Position numbers and translations under genes: made by a program | Notes under the pieces: generated by a model | The model's input: only the letters and a program-made list of their open reading frames with translations | The model's database searches: none | What the model was told of the DNA's origin: nothing | In this document: positions 29,393 through 37,897 of the stretch, one piece after another | Layout of the letters: each line of letters starts with the position of its first letter | How positions within the stretch are numbered: the stretch's first letter is position 1 | Origin: Haloplanus salinus | GTDB taxonomy: Archaea; Halobacteriota; Halobacteria; Halobacteriales; Haloferacaceae | Length of the DNA: 64,000 nt | Assembly (NCBI RefSeq): GCF_003336245.1 | Contig: NZ_QPHM01000001.1 | Coordinates: 1,054,001 to 1,118,000, forward strand | Reading direction: 5' to 3'

Positions 29393-29587
29393 ATGGCAAA
29401 CGGCAAAGTTGATTTCTTCAACGACACTGGCGGCTACGGTTTCATTTCGACTGACGACGCGGACGACGACGTGTTCTTCCACATGGAGGACGTTGGCGGT
29501 CCGGACCTCGAAGAGGGGCAGGACGTGGACTTCGAAATCGAGGACTCCCCCAAGGGTCCCCGCGCGACGAACCTCGTTCGTAACTAA
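29393..29587 (+). CDS. cspA: Cold-shock domain protein
   Basis: 64 residues, a single OB-fold cold-shock domain: GKVDFFNDTGGYGFIS (RNP1 type KxxGGYGFI) then DDDVFFHMED (RNP2-type VFFH). Binds single-stranded RNA or DNA and melts structure. The acidic content is typical for halophile proteins. The ATG lies about 30 bases after an ttatcc run. Common in multiple copies in haloarchaea. Confidence 0.95.
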   Translation: MANGKVDFFNDTGGYGFISTDDADDDVFFHMEDVGGPDLEEGQDVDFEIEDSPKGPRATNLVRN

Positions 29588-29682
29588 CACTCGCTCCGGC
29601 GCCGCGTTGCGGCGACGGTCGGCGGGACTTTCGTTTTCGCACCCACTACCTGCCGAGCGACCGCGCCGTGCCGGGCGGTCGG

Positions 29683-30150
29683 TCAGCCGTCGCTCGCGTC
29701 GCGCATCCGATCGCTGAAGTCCCACGAGTAACACCGGTCCGGATCGATCCGGATGGTCACCTCCTCGCGGCCCGGATCGAGGAGTCGCTCGGCGAGCGAC
29801 GAGTCGGTGCCGCCGAGATAGCGCTCCAGCAGGTGTCGTAAGGTCGCTTTGCCGTCGTCGGGGTCGATGGTCGCCGTCCCCGCGCCGCGAACCCCCCGGT
29901 ACGGCGGATCGTTGGTCGACACCTCGAAGGCAACGCCGTCGTCGGCGCGAAGGTATCGCACGACATCCGCGTCGGCCGACGTGGCACAGACGAACTCGTC
30001 GGCCTCGGGGTCGAAGTCGTACCACAGCGAGAGCATCCAGAGCCCGCCGGCGGGCGTCCGGCAGGCCACCCGGATCGGGACGTGAACGTCGGCCAGGAAC
30101 GCCGCAGCCTCCGTCCGGTCCCACTCACCGGTGTACGCAGCCTCGGTCAT
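29683..30150 (-). CDS. Pyridoxamine 5'-phosphate oxidase-like flavin-binding protein
   Basis: 155 residues. The split-barrel pattern is visible: VHVPIRVACRTPAGGLWMLSLWYDFD, then ADADVVRYLRADDGVAFEVSTNDPPYRGVRGAGTATI. These resemble PNPOx-like proteins that bind FMN, F420 or haem; the basic residues that decide which are not clear. Divergent from ArcS-side genes. Substrate unknown. Confidence 0.82.
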   Translation of the reverse strand: MTEAAYTGEWDRTEAAAFLADVHVPIRVACRTPAGGLWMLSLWYDFDPEADEFVCATSADADVVRYLRADDGVAFEVSTNDPPYRGVRGAGTATIDPDDGKATLRHLLERYLGGTDSSLAERLLDPGREEVTIRIDPDRCYSWDFSDRMRDASDG

Positions 30151-30236
30151 GGCCCACGTTGGGGCGCGGACGGCTAAAAGCCGCGGACCGATCGACCCGC
30201 CGAACGTTTTTCTCGCCCGGCCACGAGTCGCCCGTC

Positions 30237-30476
30237 GTGCTCCGCCCGTTCCTGCAGTTCGCCGTCCCCGGCGGCGTCGAACTCCTGATCGCCCTGCTCG
30301 TACTGCTGCTCTCCCTGGTCGTCCCGCTCGTCGTGGCCGTCCTGATCTACCGCGACGCCAAGCGCCGGGGGAGTCGCCACGCCCTCGCGTGGGCCGTCGG
30401 CGCCTTCCTCGGCAGCCTGGTCGTCTGGGCGCTCTACTACGTCGTCCGCGACGAAGTCGGCTCGCGCAGCACGTAG
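30237..30476 (+). CDS. Small two-helix membrane protein
   Basis: 79 residues, GTG start at 30237. Two predicted helices: VELLIALLVLLLSLVVPLVVAVLIY and ALAWAVGAFLGSLVVWALYYVV, joined by RDAKRRGSRH, a basic cytosolic loop. It looks like the phospholipase-D nuclease N-terminal type of short membrane protein, though weakly. A T-rich run (cgaacgttttt, about 30211-30221) is at the right distance for a leaderless start. Function unknown. Confidence 0.65.
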   Translation: MLRPFLQFAVPGGVELLIALLVLLLSLVVPLVVAVLIYRDAKRRGSRHALAWAVGAFLGSLVVWALYYVVRDEVGSRST

Positions 30477-30526
30477 CGGCGACCTGGGAACGAAATCTAG
30501 TTCCGCGTCCCCCGCCACGACCCTCC

Positions 30527-32287
30527 ATGACCGAGTATTTCGAGGTTCACGCGCGGGACGGCGCCGCCCGGATCGGCGAACTCCGCCTGCGTGATCCCGT
30601 GACGACTCCCACCCTCGCCGACGACGTCGTCGTCGACGCCGGGAGTCTGTGGGCCGCCGCCCGCGACCCGCCCGAGGGGAGCGAGGAGACGGTGACCGTC
30701 CTCCCCCACCGCGGGTTCCCTGCGGGCACCGACCCGACCGTTCAGGACTCCTTCGCCGTCGACTACCCCGACGTCGACTTTCCGAGCGCCGGCGTCGTCA
30801 CCGCCGAGACGGCCGCCGATCACGGCTGTGACGCCTACGTCCTCGCGAACGCCCCGGGTATCGTCGGCCACGGCGAATCCTTCCGCGACGAGGTGGTCGC
30901 CGTCCGCGAGGCCGTCCCGCACGACACCGCCCTCTATCTCGCCGGCGTGGCCACGCCCGCGAACGTCGCCACCCTCGTCGCCGCCGGTGCCGACCTCGTC
31001 GACGCCAAACTCGCCCGCGTGAAGGGGCGACAGGGCGTCTATCTCACGACCGAGGGCGAGTATCGGGTCGACGAACTCGTCGCCGAGGGCGGCGAACTCC
31101 CCGGCGCCTTCCCCACCGACCCACCCCTCGACGAGTTCACCCGCGAGGACTGCGTCGCCCACAACGTCGCGGCGCTCGAATCGGCGCTGTCGACGGTCCG
31201 AACCCGGATTCGCCGGGGGCGCCTGCGGGACTACTTGGAGGGTCAGGCCCGCCACGGGAACTGGCTGACTGCGGCGTTCCGCGAGTTCGACCACGAGTAC
31301 CGCTATCTGGAGGCGCGCACGCCGGTCGTTCGCGAGGCGGAGATCAGCGCGGCGAGCGAGGAGACGATGGACCGCGTGGAGATCCAGCGCTTCGCCGACC
31401 GCGTGACGACCCGCTATCGCAACCGGTTTTCCAACCCGCTGGTCCTCGTCCCCTGCTCGGCGCGCAAGCCCTACAGCGACTCCCAGAGCCACGCGGGGTT
31501 CCACCGCGCGATCAACTACCGCGGCCACCTCGTCTCGATGACCTCGCCCATCGGCGTCGTCCCACAGGAACTGGAGTGTACCTACCCCGCCCAGCACTAC
31601 GACGCCGTCGTCACCGGCGACTGGACGGAGGGCGAGAAGACGTTCGTCGCGGAGGTACTCCGACGCTACGTGGAGCGCAACGACTACCCCCGCGTGATCG
31701 CGCACGTCCCCGGCGAGGGCTACCGCGACATCTGCGAACGCGTCGCGGGCGAGGTGGACGTGCCCTTCGAGTTCACCGTGACGGACCACCCCACGACGTC
31801 GGCGTCGCTGTCGAACCTCTCCGACGCCCTCGCGGGCGAGCTCAAATACTCGAAGCGGGAGCGCCAGCACAACACGGTGCGGGCCATCGCCGACTACCAG
31901 TTCGGCGCGGGCGCCGGCGACGACCTGTTTCCCGACCTGCGGACGACGAGCCGGCACCCCAAGCTACAGGTGCGGGACGGCGAGGGCACCCAACTCGCGG
32001 CGCAGGTCCCCCAGTACGGCGTGCTCGCCTTCACGCTCGAAGGCGCCCGTCGCTGGGCCGGGAGCGACGCGCCGACCAAGCGGGTCGACATCGACTCCTT
32101 CGTCCCCCACGGGAGCGTCCTCGCGCCGGGCGTCGTCGACGCGAGCGCCGACATCCGGGTCGGCGACGAGGTGGTCGTCGAGGGGCCGGCCGCCTTCGGC
32201 GTCGGCCGCGCCGAGATGAGCGGGCCGGAGATGCGGAACAGTACGCGGGGAGTGGCCGTGCAGGTGCGACACGTCGAGGAGACGTAG
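30527..32287 (+). CDS. arcS: Archaeosine synthase subunit alpha
   Basis: 586 residues. N-terminal region resembles an inactivated TGT (about 1-280), middle carries the ArcS motif PCSARKPYSDSQSH (about 306-319), and a PUA domain ends the protein (VDIDSFVPHGSVLAPGVV onwards). ArcS, with the radical SAM protein RaSEA, turns preQ0-15 in tRNA into archaeosine by adding lysine first. Start ATG at 30527. The partner raSEA is also in this window, as is tgtA. Confidence 0.94.
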   Translation: MTEYFEVHARDGAARIGELRLRDPVTTPTLADDVVVDAGSLWAAARDPPEGSEETVTVLPHRGFPAGTDPTVQDSFAVDYPDVDFPSAGVVTAETAADHGCDAYVLANAPGIVGHGESFRDEVVAVREAVPHDTALYLAGVATPANVATLVAAGADLVDAKLARVKGRQGVYLTTEGEYRVDELVAEGGELPGAFPTDPPLDEFTREDCVAHNVAALESALSTVRTRIRRGRLRDYLEGQARHGNWLTAAFREFDHEYRYLEARTPVVREAEISAASEETMDRVEIQRFADRVTTRYRNRFSNPLVLVPCSARKPYSDSQSHAGFHRAINYRGHLVSMTSPIGVVPQELECTYPAQHYDAVVTGDWTEGEKTFVAEVLRRYVERNDYPRVIAHVPGEGYRDICERVAGEVDVPFEFTVTDHPTTSASLSNLSDALAGELKYSKRERQHNTVRAIADYQFGAGAGDDLFPDLRTTSRHPKLQVRDGEGTQLAAQVPQYGVLAFTLEGARRWAGSDAPTKRVDIDSFVPHGSVLAPGVVDASADIRVGDEVVVEGPAAFGVGRAEMSGPEMRNSTRGVAVQVRHVEET

Positions 32288-32351
32288 TACGGAGGTGGGG
32301 CCGAAGGTCACGAGGACAACGTTTAACACCGTTTCCCGACTACGTGCGTCG

Positions 32352-34184
32352 ATGTCATCGCCCGTCCGGCGCGACGTGATCCGGGTCGATCTCTCGGCTG
32401 GCACCGTCTCCCGAGAGCGCGTCCCCGGCGACTGGCGACACGATTTCCTGGGTGGCAAGGGTCTCGGCGCCCGCTACCTCTACGACGAACTCGATGCCGG
32501 GGTCGACCCGCTCGGGCCCGACAACCGTCTCGCCTTCTTCCTCGGCCCGCTCTCTGGCTACCTGCCCGCCGAATCGCGCTACGCCGCCGTCACCAAGTCG
32601 CCCCTGACAGGCGCCTTCCTCGACTCCTACAGCGGCGGCTCGTTCGCGGACGCCCTCGCCGGCGCCCTCCCCGACGCGTTCGGGCTGCTCGTCCAGGGCG
32701 CCGCCGACGAGCCGGTGCGGTTGACCGTCGCGGACGGCGAGGTGACGCTCGGCGACGCGGCCGGCCTCTGGGGCGCCGACGCCGCCGAGGTGGACGACGC
32801 CCTCGACGGTGCCGTCGCCTGCATCGGCCCGGCGGGGGAGAACGAGGTGGCGTACGCGACGGTCGCCTCCGACGGCGGCGACCACCACGCCGGCCGCGGC
32901 GGCGCCGGGGCCGTGATGGGGGCGAAGCGGCTGAAGGCCGTCGCCGTCCACGGCGGCCCGCCGGAGCCAACGCCGAAACTCGCGGCGCTGCGGAAGGAGT
33001 ACGACGACGCCTACCGCGACGACGACACCGGCCGCTGGCAGGCCGCCGGCGAGACGGTCGAGAGCGTCGACTTCGCCAACGAGGTGGGCGTCCTCTCCAC
33101 CCGCGGCTGGCAGGGGGGGACGTTCGACGACGCCGGCGATATCGGCGTCGAGGCGGTCCGCGAGGCGTCGACGGGGCGGGAAAACGAGGGCGACGCCGTC
33201 CCCGGCGGCTTCCGCGTCGAGGCCGACGACGAGGAGTCGGTGCCGCGGGGCGGCGCCCTGATGTCGCTCGGCGCCGGCCTCGGGATCGACGACTTCGACG
33301 ACGTGGCTCGTCTCGGGTCGGTCTGTGACCTGCTCGGGATGGACGCCATCAGCGCCGGCAACGCCGTCGCGTGGGCGATGCGCGCGGTCGACGCGAACGC
33401 CGTCGACGCCGCGATCGATGCCGACCTCGCGTTCGGCGACGCCGACGCCGCGGTGACGTTGCTGGAGGCCATCGCGGTCCGTTCGACCGACCTCGGGGAC
33501 ACGCTCGCCGACGGGGTCGAGGCCGCTCGCGAGCGCTACGGCGCCGCGACGGTGCCGACGGTAAAGTCGATGGAACTGCCGGCCTACGACCCCCGCGGCG
33601 CCGCGGGGATGGCGCTGGCCTACGCCACCAGCGACCGCGGGGGCTGTCACCGCCGCGCTCGGCCGGTCGAGCGCGAGGCGTTCGCCCGCGACGAGTGGAG
33701 CGACGCCGACCGCGTCGCCACCGTCGTCGGCGCGCAGAACGTCCGGTCGACGCTCTGGAGCCTCGTCGTCGACGACTTCGCCGGCGAGACGATGTGGGAG
33801 GACCTCGGCGCCGAGTGGCTGGGTGCGGTCGGGGTAGATCACGGCCGCGACTCGCTGGCGGCGCTCGGCGAGCGCGTCTGGACGCTCGTCCGCCTGTTCA
33901 ACGTCCGCGAGGGGTTCGACCGGGCGGACGACGCCCTGCCCGAACTGTTCGAGGACCCGCTTCCCGACGGACCGGCGGCCGGACGGACCGTCGACCGCGA
34001 GGCGTTCGAGGCGATGCTCGACGCCTACTACGCGGCGCGTGGCTGGTCGGTCGAGGGGGTGCCGACCGCCGCGACGGCCGAGCGGCTGGGGCTCGGCCCG
34101 GTCGTCGACGACGAGACGCCGCTCGGATCGGTGCCGGCCGCTACGCCGAGCGAACACGACCCCGGCCGCGATCACAGCCCGTGA
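32352..34184 (+). CDS. Aldehyde ferredoxin oxidoreductase homologue lacking FeS ligands
   Basis: 610 residues. N-terminus (FLGGKGLGARYLYDEL, NRLAFFLGPLSGYLPAESRY, VTKSPLTGAFLDSYSGG) and the pterin-binding area (AYDPRGAAGMALAYATSDR GGCH) follow the tungsten/molybdenum aldehyde oxidoreductase fold. The [4Fe-4S] ligands are absent: where the intact homologue has CHSCPVAC, this protein has none, and where that one has DICKFN this has TLWSLVV. Only three Cys occur at all. A tungstopterin could still bind, but electron transfer to ferredoxin by the usual cluster cannot. The stop overlaps a GTG start of a zinc-ribbon gene by four bases. It may be a subunit, a regulator or a degenerate copy. Confidence 0.88.
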   Translation: MSSPVRRDVIRVDLSAGTVSRERVPGDWRHDFLGGKGLGARYLYDELDAGVDPLGPDNRLAFFLGPLSGYLPAESRYAAVTKSPLTGAFLDSYSGGSFADALAGALPDAFGLLVQGAADEPVRLTVADGEVTLGDAAGLWGADAAEVDDALDGAVACIGPAGENEVAYATVASDGGDHHAGRGGAGAVMGAKRLKAVAVHGGPPEPTPKLAALRKEYDDAYRDDDTGRWQAAGETVESVDFANEVGVLSTRGWQGGTFDDAGDIGVEAVREASTGRENEGDAVPGGFRVEADDEESVPRGGALMSLGAGLGIDDFDDVARLGSVCDLLGMDAISAGNAVAWAMRAVDANAVDAAIDADLAFGDADAAVTLLEAIAVRSTDLGDTLADGVEAARERYGAATVPTVKSMELPAYDPRGAAGMALAYATSDRGGCHRRARPVEREAFARDEWSDADRVATVVGAQNVRSTLWSLVVDDFAGETMWEDLGAEWLGAVGVDHGRDSLAALGERVWTLVRLFNVREGFDRADDALPELFEDPLPDGPAAGRTVDREAFEAMLDAYYAARGWSVEGVPTAATAERLGLGPVVDDETPLGSVPAATPSEHDPGRDHSP

Positions 34185-34345
34185 CGGGGTCGAACCCGTC
34201 GCAGCCCCACGACTGCGGCCGATGTGGTGCGACCATCGAACCCGGTCACATCTACGGGGCGCTCGACTTGCTCGACGCCGACGGCGACCTCCGGATCATG
34301 CTCTGTCGCACCTGTTCGGCGGAGCTACGCGAGTTCCTCGAGTAG
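34181..34345 (+). CDS. Small zinc-ribbon protein coupled to the AOR homologue
   Basis: 54 residues, GTG start at 34181, overlapping the previous stop as GTGA. CGRCGATIEPGHIYG (about 12-26) and CRTCSAEL (about 42-49) give four cysteines for one zinc. The overlap means it is translated after the AOR homologue. Family not recognised with certainty; function unknown. Confidence 0.72.
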   Translation: MTGSNPSQPHDCGRCGATIEPGHIYGALDLLDADGDLRIMLCRTCSAELREFLE

Positions 34346-34384
34346 GTGCGGGATCCTTTTATCGCTCGCGGGCTACCCGCTCGT

Positions 34385-34771
34385 ATGGACGAGTTCGATC
34401 TCGGTGTACCCACACAGATCCTGGAATCGCTCCCCGACGAGGACGATGCGGCGCGGCGGGACATGCAGCGAGCGGTCGCCGGCCTCGAAGCTCGACTGAA
34501 CGAGGGCGTCTCGGCCGCGGACGACGAACGCGAGGCGACACAGACCGTCGTCGGCGCGCTCGAACGCCTCGAGGATCAGCTCGAACAGTACGACGAGTTC
34601 GTCCCCGAACTCCGGGCGTGGGGGCAGTCGCCCATCTACGCCATCGCGTGGCGCAACCTACAGGCGGACCTCATCATGCAGATCCAGGAGGTCGGCTGGG
34701 TCGCCGAGCGTATCGATCAGGAACGCAACTACCGGACCGTCGAGAACGGCATTCGCCTGCGCGACCGATAG
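34385..34771 (+). CDS. Hypothetical acidic helical protein
   Basis: 128 residues. Predicted helices with many Glu/Asp: ARRDMQRAVAGLEARLNEG, TQTVVGALERLEDQLEQYDEF, then WGQSPIYAIAWRNLQADLIMQIQEVGWVAERIDQERNYR. The aromatic second half looks conserved. No cysteines, signal peptide or known motif. The ATG follows a T-rich run (tccttttatcg, about 34354-34364) at leaderless distance, so it may have its own promoter and not belong to the aor transcript. Confidence 0.62.
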   Translation: MDEFDLGVPTQILESLPDEDDAARRDMQRAVAGLEARLNEGVSAADDEREATQTVVGALERLEDQLEQYDEFVPELRAWGQSPIYAIAWRNLQADLIMQIQEVGWVAERIDQERNYRTVENGIRLRDR

Positions 34772-34822
34772 CTGCCACACGCCGTCGCGTTCTTTTTTAC
34801 GCTGGCACTCCGAACGGGGGGC

Positions 34823-35107
34823 ATGGATCTACAACTGCGGTTTTTCGCGACGTTTCGGGAAGCGGTCGGCCAGAAGACGCTCGAACGGGAGTTCGAGGAC
34901 GGCTCGACCGTCGGTGAGGTGCTTCTCGCCCTCGAATCGGAGTACGACGGGCTCGAAGGGCAACTGCTGGACGACGAGGGTGGCCTACAGCCGAACCTCA
35001 ACATCCTGAAAAACGGCCGGGAAGTGCTGCACATGGAGGGGCCGCGGACGCCGATGGACGACGGCGACACGCTGTCTATCTTTCCGCCAGTGGCGGGAGG
35101 GACATGA
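34823..35107 (+). CDS. SAMP/MoaD-like ubiquitin-fold protein
   Basis: 94 residues, beta-grasp fold: MDLQLRFFATFREAVGQKT, then DGSTVGEVLLALESEYDGL, LNILKNGREV and DGDTLSIFPPVAGGT. SAMPs are protein modifiers and sulfur carriers whose C-terminal Gly-Gly is activated by UbaA/MoeB-type enzymes. Closest in pattern to Haloferax SAMP3/MoaD-like proteins. Here the Gly-Gly is followed by Thr, so it is not exposed unless trimmed. Overlaps the next start by four bases (ATGA). Neighbouring molybdo/tungsto-enzyme homologue fits a cofactor sulfur-carrier role. Confidence 0.9.
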   Translation: MDLQLRFFATFREAVGQKTLEREFEDGSTVGEVLLALESEYDGLEGQLLDDEGGLQPNLNILKNGREVLHMEGPRTPMDDGDTLSIFPPVAGGT

Positions 35108-35376
35108 CCGCCGACGAGTGGGTCCGCCGGGAGCGGTCGTTCCGAGGTATCTCACAGCGGCTGGCGATCGAGTATCTCGAGACGCTGGGCGCCGACCGGG
35201 TCGACGACGACCGGGTCGAAGCCGACGACTGGGCGGCCGACCTCTCCTCACAGAGCGTCGGCATCGGTCCGTCGGTGTCGCTGACGCAGGTCGACATCGT
35301 CTTCGAGGGCGACCCCGAGACGCTCGACTCACTCGTCGAGCGGTTCGCGCAGAAGGCGATGCGCGCCGGGGGTTGA
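35104..35376 (+). CDS. Partner of the SAMP-like protein, MoaD-related C-terminal domain-like
   Basis: 90 residues, ATG overlapping the SAMP stop (ATGA). RSFRGISQRLAIEYLETLGADR then DWAADLSSQSVGIGPSVSLTQVDIVFEGDPETLDSLVERF and ends FAQKAMRAGG. The layout resembles the small domain found fused to or next to MoaD in some bacteria (MoaD-related C-terminal domain); I recall it, not prove it. Strikingly, the protein itself ends in Gly-Gly. Overlap implies a stoichiometric pair with the SAMP-like protein. Confidence 0.68.
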   Translation: MTADEWVRRERSFRGISQRLAIEYLETLGADRVDDDRVEADDWAADLSSQSVGIGPSVSLTQVDIVFEGDPETLDSLVERFAQKAMRAGG

Positions 35377-35378
35377 TC

Positions 35379-35744
35379 GTGTCCGGCCGACCGAACTCGC
35401 CGATCGACGGACAGGTGTTCATGCTCGCGTCGGCGAAAGCGAGCGTCGATCCCGAAACTCTCTCGGGGCTCCTAGGACGGACCCAAACACACCTCGCCGA
35501 CGAGCGCGGGCGGTACCGTCGCGAGTTCGAGCGCGTCGCCCGGAGCGACGACCGCGAAGTGTTCCTCGTTCCGACGGGACACTGGGAGACGGTCGGTGAC
35601 CGGCTCGGCCTCGGCGAGCGTGAGCGGAAGGCGGTCGCGCGAACCCACGCCGAACAGCTCCGGCGGATCGGGTCCCGGAGCGGCCGGGACGAGGAGTTCG
35701 AGACGGCGCTGGAGATCCGCGAGGCGGTCGTCGTCGGTCGGTAA
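35379..35744 (+). CDS. Conserved hypothetical protein
   Basis: 121 residues, GTG start at 35379, only two bases past the SAMP partner's stop; a TTG six bases upstream is the alternative. Sequence is hydrophilic, with DGQVFMLASAKASVDPETL, GLLGRTQTHLADERGRYRREFERV and HWETVGDRLGLGERERKAVARTHAEQLRRIG, which has a helix-turn-helix flavour. Basic stretches suggest nucleic acid contact but this is inference. Same transcript as the SAMP pair is likely. Confidence 0.62.
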   Translation: MSGRPNSPIDGQVFMLASAKASVDPETLSGLLGRTQTHLADERGRYRREFERVARSDDREVFLVPTGHWETVGDRLGLGERERKAVARTHAEQLRRIGSRSGRDEEFETALEIREAVVVGR

Positions 35745-35783
35745 ACCGAAAAGGCGTTGCCGAGTGGCCGTCCACGAACAGGT

Positions 35784-36470
35784 ATGCTCCCGGACGACTT
35801 CCGCGCCGGCGTTCGCGCGGCGCTACCCTCCATTCTCGGGCTGATTCCATTCGGTCTCGTCGCCGGCATCGCCGCCGTGAACGCCGGTCTCTCGCCGCTG
35901 CAGGCCGTCGGGCTGTCGGCCGTCGTCTTCGCCGGCGCCGCACAGCTCGCCGCCATCGACCTGCTCGCACGCGACGCGTCGCTCGCCGTCGTCGTCGTCA
36001 CGGCCATCGTCATCAACCTCCGGATGGCGATGTACTCCGCTTCCATCGCGCCCTACTTCGAGTCCTTCCGGCGTCGGTGGGGGCTAGCGTGTTCGTACCT
36101 CCTGACCGACGTGTCCTACGCGCTGTCCATCGCCGAGTTCACCGACGACCAGGGCACCGATCGGCGGTGGTACTATCTCGGCGTCGCCGGCGCCATCTGG
36201 GCCGTCTGGCAGCTCACGACCGTCGCCGGCGCCCTCCTCGGAACGGGCATCCCGGAGAGCTGGGGGGTGAGCTTTGCCGTCCCGCTGGTCTTTCTCGCCC
36301 TCCTCGTCGACGACGTGTCGGATCGACCGCGGTTGGTCGCCGCCCTCGTCGGCGGGAGCGTCGCCGTCGTCGGGGCGGGGTGGCCGCTGAACCTCGGCCT
36401 CCTCGGCGGGGCGCTCGCCGGCGTCGTCGCCGGCGTCGTCGTCGACGGTCGGGGAGGGAGCGACGCGTGA
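35784..36470 (+). CDS. azlC: AzlC family branched-chain amino acid exporter subunit
   Basis: 228 residues, about seven helices. IPFGLVAGIAAVNAGLSPLQAVGLSAVVFAGAAQLAAIDLLA and NLRMAMYSASIAPYFE are typical of AzlC (the NLR motif). Works with AzlD to export branched-chain or related amino acids. The stop overlaps azlD as GTGA. Confidence 0.93.
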   Translation: MLPDDFRAGVRAALPSILGLIPFGLVAGIAAVNAGLSPLQAVGLSAVVFAGAAQLAAIDLLARDASLAVVVVTAIVINLRMAMYSASIAPYFESFRRRWGLACSYLLTDVSYALSIAEFTDDQGTDRRWYYLGVAGAIWAVWQLTTVAGALLGTGIPESWGVSFAVPLVFLALLVDDVSDRPRLVAALVGGSVAVVGAGWPLNLGLLGGALAGVVAGVVVDGRGGSDA

Positions 36471-36805
36471 CGACGACGTACGGCCCGCTCGTCGTCTGGG
36501 CGGTCGTCGGCGTCGTCGGCGTCGCCACCTTCGCCATCCGCTACTCCTTCGTCTACCTGTTCGGTCGGATCGACGGGGTGCCGCCGTGGATCGAGGAGGC
36601 GCTCCGGTTCGTCCCGGCGGCGGTGCTGGCGGCGCTCGTCGCGCCGGCCGTCGTCGATCCGGGGCCGACCCTGGCGGCGACGGTCCTCGACGACCGACTC
36701 CTCGCCGGCGCCGTCGCGGCCGCCGTGGCGTGGTACACCGAGAACATGTTCGCGACCATCGCCGTCGGACTGCTCGCACTGTGGGCGGTCGGCGCGGCGA
36801 TATAA
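36467..36805 (+). CDS. azlD: AzlD family transport protein
   Basis: 112 residues, GTG start at 36467 overlapping azlC. Four helices: VWAVVGVVGVATFAIRYSFVYLFGR, ALRFVPAAVLAALVAPAVV and a final helix about 90-110. The Arg-Phe-x-P-A-A-V-L pattern is typical of AzlD. Ends a few bases before a poly-A/T stretch shared with the convergent aceA. Confidence 0.92.
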   Translation: MTTTYGPLVVWAVVGVVGVATFAIRYSFVYLFGRIDGVPPWIEEALRFVPAAVLAALVAPAVVDPGPTLAATVLDDRLLAGAVAAAVAWYTENMFATIAVGLLALWAVGAAI

Positions 36806-36816
36806 AAAAAGGAGTC
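36803..36816. terminator. A/T run between azlD and aceA
   Basis: gatataaaaaaagg immediately follows azlD and precedes the end of convergent aceA. On the minus strand it is a T run after aceA, on the plus strand an A run. Short T-rich terminators are the archaeal norm, so it probably terminates the minus-strand aceA transcript. Confidence 0.4.
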
Positions 36817-36823
36817 GGCCGGC

Positions 36824-37897
36824 TCAGTCGTCGTCGTCGTTCGGCGTCGGCGTCTCGGGGTCCGCTCGCTCGTCCGAGGAGATTGGATCGCTCGCCTCCT
36901 CGCTGAAGCCCGCGGAGGACTCCATCCGGCGCTTCGCCTCGGGATCGAACTGCGCCTCGGTGTCCTGGTACTTGCTCACGAAGGAGAGTTCGTGGTGGCT
37001 CTCCGTCGGGTGTCCCAGATAGCGATCCTCGAGGTCGAACTGCGCTTTCTCGTCGGCCTCCGCGAGTCGCTCGAAGTCCTCGTAGACGGCGTGGGCACCG
37101 GAGTGAAGGCCGAACAGGGTGATGAAAATGTACGTGTAGCCGAGGTCGCCTAGCTCCGCGAACGTCAGCGGGTCCTCCTCCTCGGACCACGCGAAAGAAG
37201 AGGAGTAGTTGAACGCGAGGTCGAGATCCGGATGCGTCTCGTGGATGGTCTCGGCGTACGCGACGGCGTCCTCGCGTGACGGGTCGGGCATCTCCGGCCA
37301 GACGAGGTCCACACCGGCGTCGGCGTAGATGCGCCCGCGTTCGAGGTGTTCCTCCCAGTCGCCGTTGGCGGAGCCGTAAGCGTCGGTGCGGGCGATGACG
37401 ACGGTGTCCTCGCACTGCTTGGCGTCGACGGCGGCGCTGAAACGCGCCTCGGCGTCCTCACGGGAGACGATCCGTTTACCCGCGATGTGGCCACACCGCT
37501 TCGGCGTCGTCTGGTCCTCGATGTGGACCGCGGCGACGCCCGCCTTCTCGTACTCCCGCACCGCGCGGCGGACGTTGTGAATGCCGCCGTAGCCGGTGTC
37601 GCAGTCCGCGACGACGGGGAGCGTGGTGGCCTCCGCGATGCGCTTGGCGTTCTCGACCATCTCGGTCATCGTCACCATCTCGAGGTCGGGGAAGCCGAAC
37701 TGTCCGAGGACGGTCGAGTAGCCGCTCATGTAGACGGCGTCGTGCCCCGTCATCTCCGCGAGCCGCGCGTCGAGGGCGTGATAGAGGCCGGGCGCGAACA
37801 CGAACTGCTGGTTCGCGAGCCGCTCGCGGAACTGCTCGGCCGCGGGGTTGTCGATGTCCCTGGTGATCGTCTCGGTGTCGAGTTCGTCGGGCGTCAT
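36824..37897 (-). CDS. aceA: Isocitrate lyase
   Basis: 357 residues. Cleaves isocitrate to glyoxylate and succinate for the glyoxylate bypass during growth on acetate or fatty acids. The active-site loop is [10 protein letters not shown], with Lys-Arg-Cys-Gly-His in place of KKCGH, as seen in several archaeal and PEP-mutase-like members. Mg-binding [11 protein letters not shown] and [10 protein letters not shown] are in place. Acidic Ser/Asp-rich tail (about 325-357). The start overlaps the stop of a small repeat peptide gene by four bases (ATGA). Malate synthase is not in the window. Methylisocitrate lyase is the alternative. Confidence 0.88.
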   Translation of the reverse strand: MTPDELDTETITRDIDNPAAEQFRERLANQQFVFAPGLYHALDARLAEMTGHDAVYMSGYSTVLGQFGFPDLEMVTMTEMVENAKRIAEATTLPVVADCDTGYGGIHNVRRAVREYEKAGVAAVHIEDQTTPKRCGHIAGKRIVSREDAEARFSAAVDAKQCEDTVVIARTDAYGSANGDWEEHLERGRIYADAGVDLVWPEMPDPSREDAVAYAETIHETHPDLDLAFNYSSSFAWSEEEDPLTFAELGDLGYTYIFITLFGLHSGAHAVYEDFERLAEADEKAQFDLEDRYLGHPTESHHELSFVSKYQDTEAQFDPEAKRRMESSAGFSEEASDPISSDERADPETPTPNDDDD

